DNA of 64,000 bases from Nilaparvata lugens (lineage: Eukaryota > Arthropoda > Insecta > Hemiptera > Delphacidae). Below, piece after piece: positions 23,301-32,748 of this stretch. The notes beneath the pieces were generated by a model. The model ran no database searches and was not told the origin of the DNA. It saw nothing but the letters and a program-made list of their open reading frames with translations. The stretch spans positions 55,066,497 to 55,130,496 of the forward strand of contig NC_052508.1 in the NCBI RefSeq assembly GCF_014356525.2, written 5' to 3'. Numbering within the stretch: position 1 is the stretch's first letter; each line of letters starts with the position of its first letter. Position numbers and translations under genes: made by a program.

Positions 23301-26300
23301 TGTTCAAAGTAATAAAATATTATCTATATTGTATTTCATAGTCCATGACCAAAGACTTGAAGCTAGCTGGTAGATGCATGATTACCAAAGGTTTAGCAAT
23401 AGCAGAGATAAATATGCTCTAGCAATAGTGACTAAAGATCAAAGTTACTAGACAGTTTATGGACTTCTGTCTAATAACGTTGACAAAAATTAAAAATTAG
23501 CCAAGAAATGCTGTTTGGGAAAAGCATCAAACAAAAACTTTATGTTTGACAGACATAAAAAGTGTACGGCTAGTTCTGCTACTATGAACCTGTTTACTGG
23601 CAGTATAACTTTCATGTCACAATTATTCGTTGTTTCATAGTTAACTGCATCAGAATTTTAATTGGTATTTCATATTTTATCATCGCATAACATGGAAAAA
23701 GTTTGGAACTGCTTCACATGACAATCGATGTGGTATAATACAGTAGCAGCAATTATTGTCATATAATTTTTTTGCAAAACTATTATTTGGTTGCTGATGA
23801 AGTAGTTGGTTTAGCAGTTAAGGCAATATCTAATCATTAAGATCAGATAAGTAGTTAAGCTGGTATGTTGTTAAACGTTCAAGTGACAACAATTAAAATC
23901 ACTTCTTATTCGTCTACCTCAATTTAAATAAATCTGTAGTAAGACACCGTTACTTGCCCTTCATATAAAGAAGGATTTTTGTATCTCTACAGCCCAGTGT
24001 GAGCTTTGGCCCCCTCCATAACATTCCTCCAAGCCCCTCTGTCTCAAATCTCCTCTATCCTCTATCACCCATAGAGAAAAAAATGACTTTAATTTGTTGA
24101 CGTGGCGAAGTATGGACAGTAATGTCCACCCTACCACTTGACCACGAAGGAAATAGTCACCTTGTATTCATCGAACTTGAGAACGAATTCCAGAATTTCA
24201 GCAAATTGTTTGACTAGAGCTTGCTGCGTTTCTAGATGTTGTGTTGGTGTCATGGCCCCAGAGCACAGTTCACCCAAAATCTTTGGAACTATGGCTTCTG
24301 CAAAAACAAAACAAATCACATTAATACCTAATCTCATAAATTTTCAAGTTTTTTATAAACATTGATCTAGGATTGAAATTATCATTGAAAACATCAAATA
24401 ATTGTGAGGCATTCAAAGAGAAAGAGGCACTTTTCAATAATTATTCTCGGTTACCGCCAGATGAAAGTATATAAAAATGCACTTGTGCACACCTACAGAA
24501 ATGGGTGATTTTATTGTAACTTAATTGATTCAATAAGTACATCATCAAAATAGTAGGGAGAGAAAAAATAAGGTAACTTTGTGCTATTCTTCTCCCAAAT
24601 TTGGATAAGGTTACACATAATCCGAAATAGGTAAAACTAAAAATAACTAAATTAAGATATGTATGTTCTGTAAATATTTTCTACAGGTACCCAGAATTTT
24701 CAAGTCGATAAATATTGCAATATTCATTTCATGTCTCCAACATTGTGTTTGTTCACCAGGCTTATAATAAATCTTTATTGGTGACATTGTATGGACGTTT
24801 TCCGATTTGGATACTGTCAAGTTTTAAAAGTGGAATAAATTTCTAGAGGAATACGTTTCACCATCATCCTCCTTTTTTGAAATGTGAGCACTTGAAGATG
24901 GAAATCTTTGAAATGAGTCATTTCAGAATTAAGTAACAATTAGTTTTGCAGAATTTGTAACAAATACATGTAGCCTATAAAAGATTTCAAGATATATTGT
25001 TCAAGGTATTCTTTATTAACTTGACACACTTTCTGAGTTATTTCATTTTGAAAAATGTCTATCACTTTCCTTTGAATTTAACCTACTTCACAAGATCCGT
25101 GATTTTTACACGGATCCACATTATATATGTTTGTTGATCAAAACAATTCTATTCTATTCTTGATTTCTTAAATTCCAGGCAGTTTTATTCTATGGTATTT
25201 GAGTTATTTTTAACTGGAATAGATTTCTCTATAAGTGGAAAATGAATCGATAATTAGATAATTATATTAAGAGGTGGATTTTTCCAACATGTTTATATAA
25301 CGCAAGACGTTATCAATAATGATATAGGTTAGCGTAATCATCCTACAATTGCAACGTTTGCGTCAATAGTACAGGATGTGGCTAACCGATTCAACACACC
25401 ACACCAGCTACAGAATCAAGTTTGATACGATTCGATTTTTCATTTCCCTGAATTAAATACAAATAAGACCCGAATAGTAAACTTATTGAATTTTATAAAC
25501 ACTGGAAAGTTTGAGAACAATTGCTTTTAATACTCGATTAGGATTTTTCATTTCCCCGAAGCATGCAATACGAAAATTGAAATAGAAACAATACAAAAGA
25601 AAACCATATAGCATTTTTTATTTCCCTGAATTAAATACAAATATGACCCAAACATTAGACTTACTAATTGCATGTTATAAACACTGAGAAGTTTGAAAAA
25701 GGTGGTTTTTACTGCTCGATTAGGACTTTTCATTTTCTCGGAGCATGTAATACAAACAACGCAATAAAAACAATACAGTACGTACATTGAGTTAATACAA
25801 GCAAGAACCAACTAGCACTATTCAGTTTTAAAAACACTATAATACATTATTTTAGGGCTTCATGGGTTGGAACAAGCGGGGTCAGTTATTTTGAATCAAC
25901 TGATCATTCCTATTTATACAATTCTAGTATATTATTTATACATTCTAGTATATGCAATGCTATGTTTTATATTCACATGACGTTTGTTTATAACATTTGT
26001 AATGTTCGATGACCAGAATGAAGATTACCTATTGATTATTGATACACCTAACAACTAGACTTCTACCCCTGGATTCTCTTTCATTAGAGATTGAGGATTT
26101 ACTACTGAACAAAAAAATTCCTGGGTTTAAGTTGTATTCAGAACTCTTTTCTATACCCCTTCTGAGTATAGAAATAACTAATGAATTATTTGCCACTATA
26201 GTGAGGTCCACGTTATAATGGCAGTGTTTGATTGGCAATGGTATTGCTATCCTTGTCTATTATTCAACAACGCGGATAGCGCTATCTCTCTCGCTTTGCT

Positions 26301-29300
26301 CTGTTGCCAGATCGTCTTTCAATGATGTACAATTTATAATTAATCAAATATTTTATCTTAATTGTAATAGTGTGATATTGAGAGGGTATTATTGTAGTTG
26401 TTTTTGTGTTTCTTATATTGTTTTTCAGGTTTTTGAACTGAAATGAACTTTGATTTTACTGTTTGTCGAACCCTGCGTTTTTAGTGTGAGAATTGACTCT
26501 GTCTTGTTGGAATTTGCTAACTTGTTGCTTAATTGTCAAAATTAAAGCAATTTTCGTGCATTTTCCAAGTGCAGTTTCAATTTCATGTCGAAAAAGCCAC
26601 TGTATTTGAAAATTGTACGAGCATTGACCTTTTTGCAGCTTTGGCTTTTCCACTGGAAGTTGTGCTCAACGCTCGTGGAGGGGGAATAATTTTCAGTGAA
26701 AAGGCCACAGTTCGAATTGAGACATAACTGGGAAAACATGTAACGGTGTGCGAGCCTCGGTCCTCTGATTGGGCCCATTTCCCATTCAGAGGGACAATTT
26801 GTTAAGTTTTCTGTTATCAGTAATTTTTATGTAGTTAAATAGAAACCAAAATTTAATATTGTTAGTGAGAGTAGAACCAGGAAATTATTTGTGCGTATGA
26901 GTTCCAGCATAGTGAGTTTTCTTAAATCGTATGTGTGTGTGTTTCTGAAGAGTCGAAATTTAAATTGTAAAAATGGTGAGTGCCAAACTTTTGTTGTCTT
27001 CGTATTGTAGCTCAAAATTTAGCAACATAGAATGACCGAGGCCCGAATTTAAATGCAGCAAGTTAGCAGGTTCCCAAAATGTATAGATTAAAAAATTGAG
27101 TATGTCTTCTTGACCTGAATCGATTGCTGAATAACTCTGTTCTGTTTGAAAATTTGACATGTTACCTGACTTTTATTAATTCGTTCTACCTATTTAGAGT
27201 TCAATAAGCCTGAGGTTGAATTTTAAAAAGTATTTTTCATTAAAGTTCCAGGCTAGTAGTTACTATGTTTGCTAGAATATGTGACAATGATGATAATCTG
27301 TGCTTTTGAATGAACGAATCCACTAAAAGCTCCCAACCAATCAAGGTTTCAAATAGAGATTTGATAGCATAATTTTGGTAAATATTATAGAAGAGTAGAA
27401 ACAACCCCCCTCCGTTTACATTGGTGGCCAGCGGTGGTATAGTCTGCAAGAATAACTATCGAACCACATGTATTCTTATATATTTCATATTTTGGAAGAT
27501 TAAACTAAATAGAGACAGATATGTCACCGGTTACAGAAATGATGTCAGGTGTGGTGTAGGGTTAAAAATACCTCCACCGGCTTACATAATTATGAAAATT
27601 TATTATGAAATAATTGAAAAATATAATTTCTTGCTTAACAAAATATGAATGATTATTTTGTACGAGAATGAACAGTTAATATTACATCAATAAACCTGTA
27701 TTAGCTACCGTCTATAGAAGATATTGACAAGACAGAGGATCGGCAACGTTGATCACCTATCTTCTCCACTGCCATTATAACGTGGACCTCACTATAGACT
27801 ACTATAGACTTCCACCCCTGGATTCTCTTTCATTACAGATTGAAGATTTACTACTGAACAAAGAAATTCCTGGGTATAAGTTGTATTCAGAACTTTTTCT
27901 GTGTAGAAGAATAACTATTAAATTCTTTGCCACTAGATGGATAACCAATACTAAACTCGAATTAACTTTCCGACAGTTGTAAAAAGTACAACAGTGTCAG
28001 TTTTTTGCTGCACAAAACTATTGAATGGAGTGGTGTCAGTGAATGAGTCACCTATGCATTCCAAAACTTTCTCCCCATCACTCCACTGAGTTGCAGTATC
28101 AACCGAGCAATGGTTCAGTCTTTAGGTGCCATTTAGTCGCGACAGTGCATAAAATAGGGAAAGACTGTATACGGGGACTGTAAACGAACCAATAACACAG
28201 AATTGATGGCTTTGCTTGGTGTACCTTTCTGGGCTACGAAATGGTAATCATCCAAATGTCCATAGGCGTAGAATAATCCAACTAAATAGAAATAGTAATT
28301 ATACAATTAATTTAAATGTTTTGACAGTAAACAGAATACATAGCACTTGGAAAAATGGATGTTCTAAAAATTACAACACGCGACTGCTCGTGTGATTGAG
28401 TAGGGCGCGACTACCGGAAGGTTTATGAAATTTTTGTATTGGAGTATAAGGAGTAGTTTATTTAGCTGTTCCAATATAATTATATAACATTATATAGTTT
28501 TCAAGAATGTGAGTATAGTTGAAGAGTATTCAGGGTAGAATTTATGTGGTGTGGATTATAGAATGTTGCTAATCGTGAGTTGAAACATATCTTACAGAAA
28601 AGTCTGAGATAAATTTGTTAATAATTCAATATTTAAAGGACTTGTAAAGCAGGAGCAGCTGACAGTATGTGCACAAACTAGGCAATAATAGAAAGTAGCA
28701 ATGTACCTGGAATACAGTATTCTATACCTAGTACAGTATTCTAGGTACATTGGAACGTAGGAAATCCAGTCTTTTTTTAGAAGACTTTTAGAGACGCATT
28801 TATGAACGATTCTCAAAGCTTGCTTTATGCTTGTACATACTAATAACAAGAGCCAGCAATTTCCCCCCCTCAACAGTACCCACCCCATCAAAAATAACTT
28901 GCGAATATTATAACAGGAATCAATAAGAACGAATCTACTATCTGGTTGAACGAATTCTTATAGGTTCCCAACACATTTTAGGTCAAGACATTTCTAAAAA
29001 AATATTATAACTACGGCCCTCTTATGAGACAGACCCTAGAATTTAAGTTCGATAACTTCAGCCTTATTGGTTATTGCAATGATACTCATTTTATTAGAGT
29101 ATATAAACAGATTTTTAACTTCTCAATAGTTGGAATGTTTAAATAGTTAGGATTAGTCTAGTTTGATGAATTGCAGCACAATATCTATACTATACTAAAG
29201 GAAAAACTGGCTTATACACGTACGGGATAGGAAATTCACGAATGACGCATCATCACGTCTGAACTACACGACTGATTAACTTTAAATTTTACATATAGAT

Positions 29301-30411
29301 TCTTAATTTACCGAGGATGGTTATCATAAGTCTATTTTAAATCCTACAAGGTTTCAGTAGGTCAAGTTTTCAATTAGACCCTTGTGCTGCGGGTTACCTG
29401 CTTTTCATTAATAAATGCAATGTAGCAAAGGCTTATTTTCATTGAAAACGAGGTGAAATCTTACCGAGCTCCAGGGAGAAATCGTAGAACGATTTTAGCT
29501 TGGTGACTAGCGGAAGAACGGTGATCCACGCTCTGCGAACATGGTCCTCGTTGGGTGTGGTTATCGCCTCCCTTATCTCTCTTCCTGCCCCTTTATACAT
29601 TCCCAGTTCTTCTAGAATATTCTCCGCACTCAGCATAACCTTTTCAACTTCCTCATAGACATCCTTCTCACCTTCGGTTGGTTGTGCATCTGCAAAATAA
29701 GTTATATAATCATCAACCATCAACAATTCTTCAGCTACAAATCATTATTGATCAATTCTTCGCCAACTTGAATTGGAGTCTATTACTAGTAGTTCTGTGA
29801 ACAGTAGACCTCACGCAGTATTCTCATCCACAGTACCTGATTGAAACTATAGACCTTATGGAAATACGGCAATAGACTGGCTTCTCCACACATCTGTGAA
29901 ATCACTTGTCAGCTGATTTATGATGAATAATTCTATAGTCTGATTTTTACTCTAATATTGGCGTATGAAGGAGGCTCCTTTTTCCTTTTATATTATCCTT
30001 GGAATGCAAAATTTCCATAAACCCTGTATATACGTCGACGCGCAATTAAAAAAGGAACATTCCTGTCAAATTTCATGAAAATCTATTACCGCGTTTCGCC
30101 GTAAATGCGCAACATATAAACATTTAAGCATTCAAACATTTTAACATTAAGATAAATGCCAAACCGTCGACTTGAATCTTAGACCACACTTCGTTCGGTC
30201 AAATATACAAGGTTAATTCAATAATTAACGAGACAAATTACCAATTTTCAAAAACGGCTGAATTGATCCATATGAATATAGGATAGTGGAATCTAACCTC
30301 ATTCTTTTTTGAAACTTTTATTTGTAAAAATTCGGGAGAAGACAGTTTTGGGCTATGCCTGTTGTCTTCTCCCAATCATATTTCAATTATGATTTGTGAT
30401 TGTGAATAAAA

Positions 30412-30454
<43 letters not shown>

Positions 30455-32748
30455 ATGAAACTTTCAGTACATGAAGTTGGCAACCTTGCGATGACATCAT
30501 ATCAGTTGTTTCACCGTATTTTTAATAATAATAATCGCAAATCGACTCAGTTTACAATGGCGAGTCCGCTTGAGAATTGCACCGTGGAAGAACAACGTAC
30601 TGTTATCATATTTTTAGTCACAGAAAGTGAGAAAGATAGTGAAATCCATGAAAAAATATTGAAAGTGTACGAATATCATTGTTTGAATCATTCAAACGTT
30701 CACAAATGGGTAGAATAGCTTCAAAGTGGCCGTACAAAAGTTTGTGACTATCAATGCAGTGGACAACCAGTCAAAGTTGGGACTTCTTCTATCGAATCTC
30801 GAATTTATTCGTTAATTCGGGACAATAGCTGTATCACTGTTGAATTTACAAGTAAAAAAGTAAACGCGAGTGTTGAAACTGTCCATAACATTTTTCACAA
30901 CAAGCTGCAGTAGGAACAGAACTTGTGCAAGATGGGTGCCTAGACAACTCACAGATGCTCACAAAGAAACCCGGCTTCAAATCAATCAACAGTTGAAAAA
31001 TCGGTATGCGACCAGAGGAGAATGTTTTTTCAAGATAATTTTGTAACATGGATCCACCACTATAAGTCAGAGTCAAAACGACAGACAGTCAAATCTTATC
31101 ACTGCACGTTGTTTATCCATGGTGCAATTCTCAAGTGGACTCGTCATTGTCAACTAAGTCAATTTGAGATTATGTTTACGAAATACGATAGAGCAACTGA
31201 TCAGATGTCATCGCAAGGTTGCCAACTTCATGTCTTGAAAGTTTCATATGGATCAATTTGGCCGTTTTTTAAAATTAGTAATTTGTCTCGTTACTTATTG
31301 AATGACCCTCGTAGTAATTATAGACAACGAAAAATGCCCTGAATCAAAAGTTATTTTTCATAATATATCACACACTGTTGGAATGTTCTCAAAATGGAAA
31401 TTCCTATAGCCAAATAGAATCAAGTTTATGTGATTTTAGATGATCAGTCTCGAATTTAAAAAGATTAATGCCTATTTACTTCTAAGTGAAAAGTGTTGTG
31501 ATTTTTCGACTGAATTTACAAAATAATGAATTATACAAAGAAATATAATCATAAGTTAATGATTTGAGAAAATACAATCACCCAGACCATTTGCAGTAAC
31601 AACACTAGCACCCAGGAGATATTCCATTTAATGATAATATTCTAGACATGATATACTGTGAACATTTTGCATTGCTAAGCATTATTTGCAACATTATGGA
31701 GCAGTGAGCTAAATTGCAATGAAAAGTAGGTACTGTTATTGTCTTATTATTGAATAGCATATAATTTACCAGACATTACTTGATATTGTGTTACAATATT
31801 AATGATTAAATTATTTAAATACCACTTTCTAAAGCTTAGGCTATTGGAGGGTTTTCAAGGAGAACTGTATTTAATAAAGGGGGCCTGATTTAATAGACAC
31901 AGTCATGTGAACACGTCCGCCTTTTTTGAGTTTATGACGAGTTTTGACACACCTTTAGTCAATTCAAGTTTAGAATATTCAGTGGAATCTTTCTCCACCC
32001 TGTTCTCGCAAAATGTCAGTATGTCATCGAATTTCTATCTAGCTGTTCACCATGTTGTCAATATTTGCAGTAGCAGAAGTCTTCGGTGTGAATTACAGCA
32101 TTTAATTTGGATTAATAATAATTATGTCAGTATGTGTCTTTTTCCTGTGAGGGGTACTTCAAGAATTGTGACTACAACCACAAATCAAGAAATTTAGACG
32201 ATTAGAAGAATGCAATCATCCAAGAAATTGATGCCACCCAAGCAGAGATTTTAGCTTGTGTAGAAGAGATATTCCAGAGGAGACTTGAGTTTCCAAAATG
32301 ATGGACCTCGAATAGCTACTGTATGTTGGTTGAAATGTCAAGTAATGTGCTTTAAAGTTGTGTCAGCATCCATTATATTTGTATTTTATAACATTTTAAG
32401 AATCCACTTTTAAAGGTCGTTCAGTGTAATTTATTGATTTCCATTTACACAATCACAACATCAAATGAATGGATGGGAGAGATTCAACAGGAAAAATACA
32501 GAACGGTTTCTCTTTCTAATTTTAAATAGAAAAAAATAGTTCACAAAAAATAGTTATACCATAAACTGTCTACCATCCCTGTGTCACGAATTATGTTTAA
32601 TCATTTGTGCACTCATTTCTAATGTTTAGACTTTTTAATATTATGATATAGCCTATTACTCACTTTCAAAGTCAAGGAAGACATCGTATTTCTGTGGAGA
32701 ACAGCAATTGGAATCATCTCTAGCTAAGAGACTCAACAACTTTCCCAT
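14532..32748 (-). CDS. CYRI: CYRI/FAM49 Rac1-interacting protein, complete seven-exon gene
   Basis: This gene encodes a CYFIP-related Rac1 interactor (DUF1394). In animals these proteins bind active Rac1 and restrain the Scar/WAVE complex, limiting lamellipodial actin assembly at the plasma membrane. I joined seven coding exons by GT-AG junctions with consistent phase, giving 331 residues against 324 in the human protein. The start MGKLLSLL carries Gly2 and Ser6, which fits N-myristoylation. Conserved blocks in order: FLDFENAQPTE (23-33), [44 protein letters not shown] (153-164), [59 protein letters not shown] and [14 protein letters not shown] at the C-terminus. Arg163-Arg164 correspond to the Rac-binding pair of the vertebrate proteins. 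The introns total about 17 kb and are full of transposons. I see no broken exon or junction. Upstream non-coding exons are not identified. Confidence 0.95.
14839..14952 (+). repeat. Retroelement tail-like remnant
   Basis: The stretch around TTAGGTCATGTCAGAGGCCC and GATCAGGTGCGACC, with ACCAGACCTGAGCCAGCCAG, resembles a short conserved block found in the 3' parts of arthropod non-LTR elements. A 124-codon frame overlaps it but has no recognisable domain. Confidence 0.35.
15344..15797. mobile_element. MITE family B, copy 2, interrupted by another MITE
   Basis: The ends TAAAGCTGCGTTTACACCAA and TTGGTGTAAACGCAGATTA match copy 1 at 8101-8291. The interior is split at 15398 by an insertion of 272 bp. 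Removing it restores the family B palindrome through GATTCTATTAG. Confidence 0.85.
15399..15670. mobile_element. MITE family C nested in MITE B2
   Basis: The perfect ends CATAGAGAAACAATAGC and GCTATTGTTTCTCTATG extend inward as inverted repeats through GTAGATATC. ATTCTAT flanks both sides (15392-15398 and 15671-15677), and with a shared G it reads as 8 bp. A 7-8 bp target duplication points to a hAT- or piggyBac-like transposase, unlike the TA-target host element. Confidence 0.8.
16041..16967 (+). mobile_element. Mariner-like element, internally deleted, long inverted ends
   Basis: The inverted ends (AAAGAATGACCCGATTTTAA inward) reach about 165 bp and extend into the transposase reading frame. 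The TA borders lie inside the minisatellite. The frame 16141-16497 keeps only the transposase C-terminus: [20 protein letters not shown], then [20 protein letters not shown]. This matches IS630/Tc1/mariner transposases around the last catalytic residue. The DNA-binding domain and first catalytic aspartates are missing, so it is non-autonomous. A family A MITE is inserted near its right end. Confidence 0.85.
16551..16900. mobile_element. MITE family A, copy 2, nested in the mariner-like element
   Basis: The termini TATAGTGAGGTACACGTTAT and TAACGTGGACCTCACTATA bound 350 bp. The host's left inverted end supplies the empty-site sequence: GCAATTTTTTAGTGTTAA becomes GCAATTTG-T-A-MITE-TAGTGTTAA, showing a TA target duplication. 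It is the cleanest copy of the family here. Confidence 0.9.
17478..17675 (-). CDS. CYRI: CYRI coding exon 6
   Basis: The 198-nt exon follows TTGTTTTCAG and precedes AAG|GTACAC. It encodes [20 protein letters not shown] and [20 protein letters not shown], the best conserved C-terminal block of the family. A 51-bp minisatellite begins only about 20 bp beyond its splice donor. Confidence 0.95.
18437..18737. repeat. Tandem duplication of about 156 bp
   Basis: Both halves contain TTCTTGATTCTATTTTTTAT and ACCTTAAGGACAAAGAAACA. They differ by a few substitutions and a TTTA-unit indel, so the duplication is fairly recent. Confidence 0.85.
19130..19620 (+). pseudogene. Degenerate non-LTR retrotransposon C-terminus
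   Basis: In changing frames the plus strand reads [15 protein letters not shown], then [19 protein letters not shown], then [10 protein letters not shown]. This follows the arginine-rich R-P-x-G-R-x-x-x-R-W tail common in endonuclease-reverse transcriptase elements. Stops and frameshifts break it throughout. Confidence 0.55.
20283..20333. repeat. (AAT)n microsatellite
   Basis: About sixteen AAT units with one interruption. On the other strand it forms the poly-isoleucine run of a spurious frame. Confidence 0.95.
20750..20905. repeat. GC-rich imperfect palindrome
   Basis: CCACATATTGGCCCAATGAAGGCCA on the left is partly complementary to the right side, which reads GGCCTTGATTGG and GGGCCAGCGACTGGGCCAA. 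The composition is unlike the AT-rich surroundings, so it may be a MITE of a family not otherwise present here. Confidence 0.4.
21001..21176 (-). mobile_element. tRNA-derived SINE
   Basis: The 5' part on the minus strand shows an A-box-like TTAGCCGGGACGACTAAGG and, about 45 bp later, a B-box-like GTGGGTTTGAATCTC (close to GGTTCGAATCC). This is the layout of an RNA polymerase III promoter from a tRNA ancestor. A tRNA-unrelated body follows, ending in CGCAATAAGAAAA. It is not a functional tRNA because no cloverleaf stems are kept. Confidence 0.65.
21783..21862 (-). CDS. CYRI: CYRI coding exon 5 (small)
   Basis: An 80-nt exon, easily missed by open-frame searches. The acceptor is TTGTTTCAG and the donor GTAAGT. 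It encodes [18 protein letters not shown] and VCLRMLES, matching the human LPIENTTDCLSTMASVC segment. It ends in phase 2, which the next exon completes as proline. Confidence 0.93.
21863..22695 (-). other. CYRI intron 4
   Basis: Mostly unique AT-rich sequence. A fragment at 22328-22430 (TTAAGGCTGTGCAAAGGCTA and following) matches one end of the foldback element at 57363-57986. Confidence 0.7.
22328..22430. repeat. Partial copy of foldback element D
   Basis: It shares TTAAGGCTG.GCAAAGGCTAAAA and the later TTCTCAGGAAAACATTTTTT with the arm of the element at 57363-57986. The second arm is absent. Confidence 0.65.
22696..22899 (-). CDS. CYRI: CYRI coding exon 4 with Rac-binding arginines
   Basis: This 204-nt exon has phase 0 at both ends. 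It begins [15 protein letters not shown], holding Arg163-Arg164, the pair that contacts Rac1 in the studied vertebrate proteins. It continues through [20 protein letters not shown]. It is GC-richer than its introns, as expected for constrained coding sequence. The donor is GAG|GTTCGT, a weak but GT-containing site. Confidence 0.95.
22935..23098. repeat. Two opposed short retroposon copies
   Basis: The left copy reads TTTATTTATTGGATGGAGCA with AACAGGCTAATTGCC. The right copy reads CAGTTTTGGGCTAGGCCTG and ends TTAATGAATAAATGAG. They are inverted relative to each other and belong to the same retroposon family. Confidence 0.6.
24000..24075 (-). pseudogene. Retroelement C-terminal scrap
   Basis: The minus strand encodes [14 protein letters not shown] followed by HWAVEIQK. 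It resembles the tail of the frame at 8472-8705 (DLRQRMVKK ... QWVVEPKRK). It is too short for firm classification. Confidence 0.35.
24161..24297 (-). CDS. CYRI: CYRI coding exon 3
   Basis: The acceptor TTTTGCAG and donor AAG|GTGACT delimit 137 nt. It encodes [18 protein letters not shown] and [17 protein letters not shown], corresponding to the human [20 protein letters not shown] region. It ends in phase 0 directly before the PAIQNDF exon. Confidence 0.95.
26055..26196 (+). repeat. Left copy of a 140-bp duplicated flank
   Basis: It shares TGGATTCTCTTTCATTA and TTTACTACTGAACAAA with 27805-27939 and stops at the MITE border in TTTGCCAC. In one plus frame both copies read [25 protein letters not shown], suggesting former coding sequence. 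Confidence 0.75.
26197..27796. mobile_element. MITE family A, copy 3, expanded by an insertion
   Basis: The outer ends are TATAGTGAGGTCCACGTTAT and ATAACGTGGACCTCACTATA. The first 165 bp and the last 210 bp align with other family A copies. The 1.2 kb between them does not and is explained by a separate insertion at 26363-27586. Confidence 0.85.
26363..27586. mobile_element. TG...CA element (LTR-like) inside MITE A3
   Basis: The insertion starts TGTAATAGTGTGATATTGAG and ends CCTCCACCGGCTTACA, with TAAT on both sides (26359-26362 and 27587-27590). Removing it joins CTTAAT to TATGAAAATTTATTAT, as seen in MITE A2. TG...CA ends and a 4-5 bp duplication fit an LTR retrotransposon or solo LTR. The internal stretch CCTCCGTTTACATTGGTGGC near 27411-27430 could be an LTR end next to a primer-binding-like site. 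No gag or pol frame exists. The class is inference. Confidence 0.5.
27805..27939 (+). repeat. Right copy of the 140-bp duplicated flank
   Basis: Homologous to 26055-26196. It continues through TTTGCCACTAGATGG, preserving the TA where the MITE interrupts the left copy. Its frame stays open to about 27979. Confidence 0.75.
28699..28752. repeat. Palindrome with about 20-bp arms
   Basis: AATGTACCTGGAATACAGTA pairs with TACTGT-type sequence ending TTCTAGGTACATT. It is a hairpin without other element features. Confidence 0.55.
29465..29689 (-). CDS. CYRI: CYRI coding exon 2
   Basis: The acceptor TTTTGCAG precedes the exon and the donor GTAAG follows it. It is 225 nt, phase 1 to phase 1. It encodes the N-terminal helices, including [26 protein letters not shown] and [19 protein letters not shown], all close to the family pattern. 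Confidence 0.95.
30206..31313 (+). mobile_element. Mariner-like element, degenerate transposase
   Basis: The inverted ends TAACGAGACAAATTAC (left) and GTAATTTGTCTCGTTA (right) continue for about 120 bp once the nested retroposon is removed. The inside encodes a helix-turn-helix region from 30557 ([16 protein letters not shown], then HSNVHKWVE), a stop, then [20 protein letters not shown]. Later [14 protein letters not shown] matches the catalytic-domain start, where mariner normally has DETWVHHY; the acidic residue is lost. Stops and frameshifts show it is dead. Confidence 0.8.
30272..30454 (+). mobile_element. Short retroposon inserted in the mariner left end
   Basis: ATGAA borders both sides: CCATATGAA before it and ATGAAACTTTC after it. 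The right inverted end of the mariner shows the intact site CATATGAAACTTTC. The body carries the CAGTTTTGGGCTATGCCTG core and ends in about a dozen AAAT units. It dates the retroposon as younger than the mariner insertion. Confidence 0.8.
32043..32128 (+). repeat. 85-bp dispersed core repeat J, copy 1
   Basis: It shares GTTGTCAATATTTGCAGTAG and CAGAAGTCTTCGG plus a TTTAATTTGGAT tail with copies at 49262 and 56281. No inverted ends are visible. The type is unknown. Confidence 0.75.
32664..32748 (-). CDS. CYRI: CYRI coding exon 1
   Basis: ATG at 32748-32746 begins [10 protein letters not shown] and the exon ends in FLDFE plus one base before GTGAGT. Its 85 nt leave phase 1, which joins exon 2 to give ENAQPTE as in vertebrate CYRI. 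Gly2 and Ser6 match the myristoylation signal MGxxxS. The segment between (residues 11-22) is family-variable. Confidence 0.93.

Larger units (their letters stand above)
22900..24160 (-). other. CYRI intron 3
   Basis: Contains two head-to-head short retroposon copies (22935-23098) next to exon 4 and a retroelement scrap (about 24000-24075). The middle is unremarkable. Confidence 0.7.
24298..29464 (-). other. CYRI intron 2
   Basis: The largest intron, about 5.2 kb. It holds MITE A3 with a 1.2-kb insertion inside (26197-27796), a duplicated flank on both sides of it (26055-26196 and 27805-27939), and a hairpin at 28699-28752. The parts at 24.3-26.0 kb and 28.0-29.4 kb show no assignable feature. 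Confidence 0.75.
29690..32663 (-). other. CYRI intron 1
   Basis: Contains a mariner-like element with a retroposon in its left end (30206-31313) and one copy of the 85-bp dispersed core repeat (32043-32128). A stretch near 29940-30200 resembles other repetitive DNA in the window (CAAATTTCATGAAAATC motif) but has no clear ends. Confidence 0.75.

Noticed and set aside
31907..32197. 96-codon plus frame
   Set aside because: It overlaps the dispersed core repeat J, whose other copies give different short frames.
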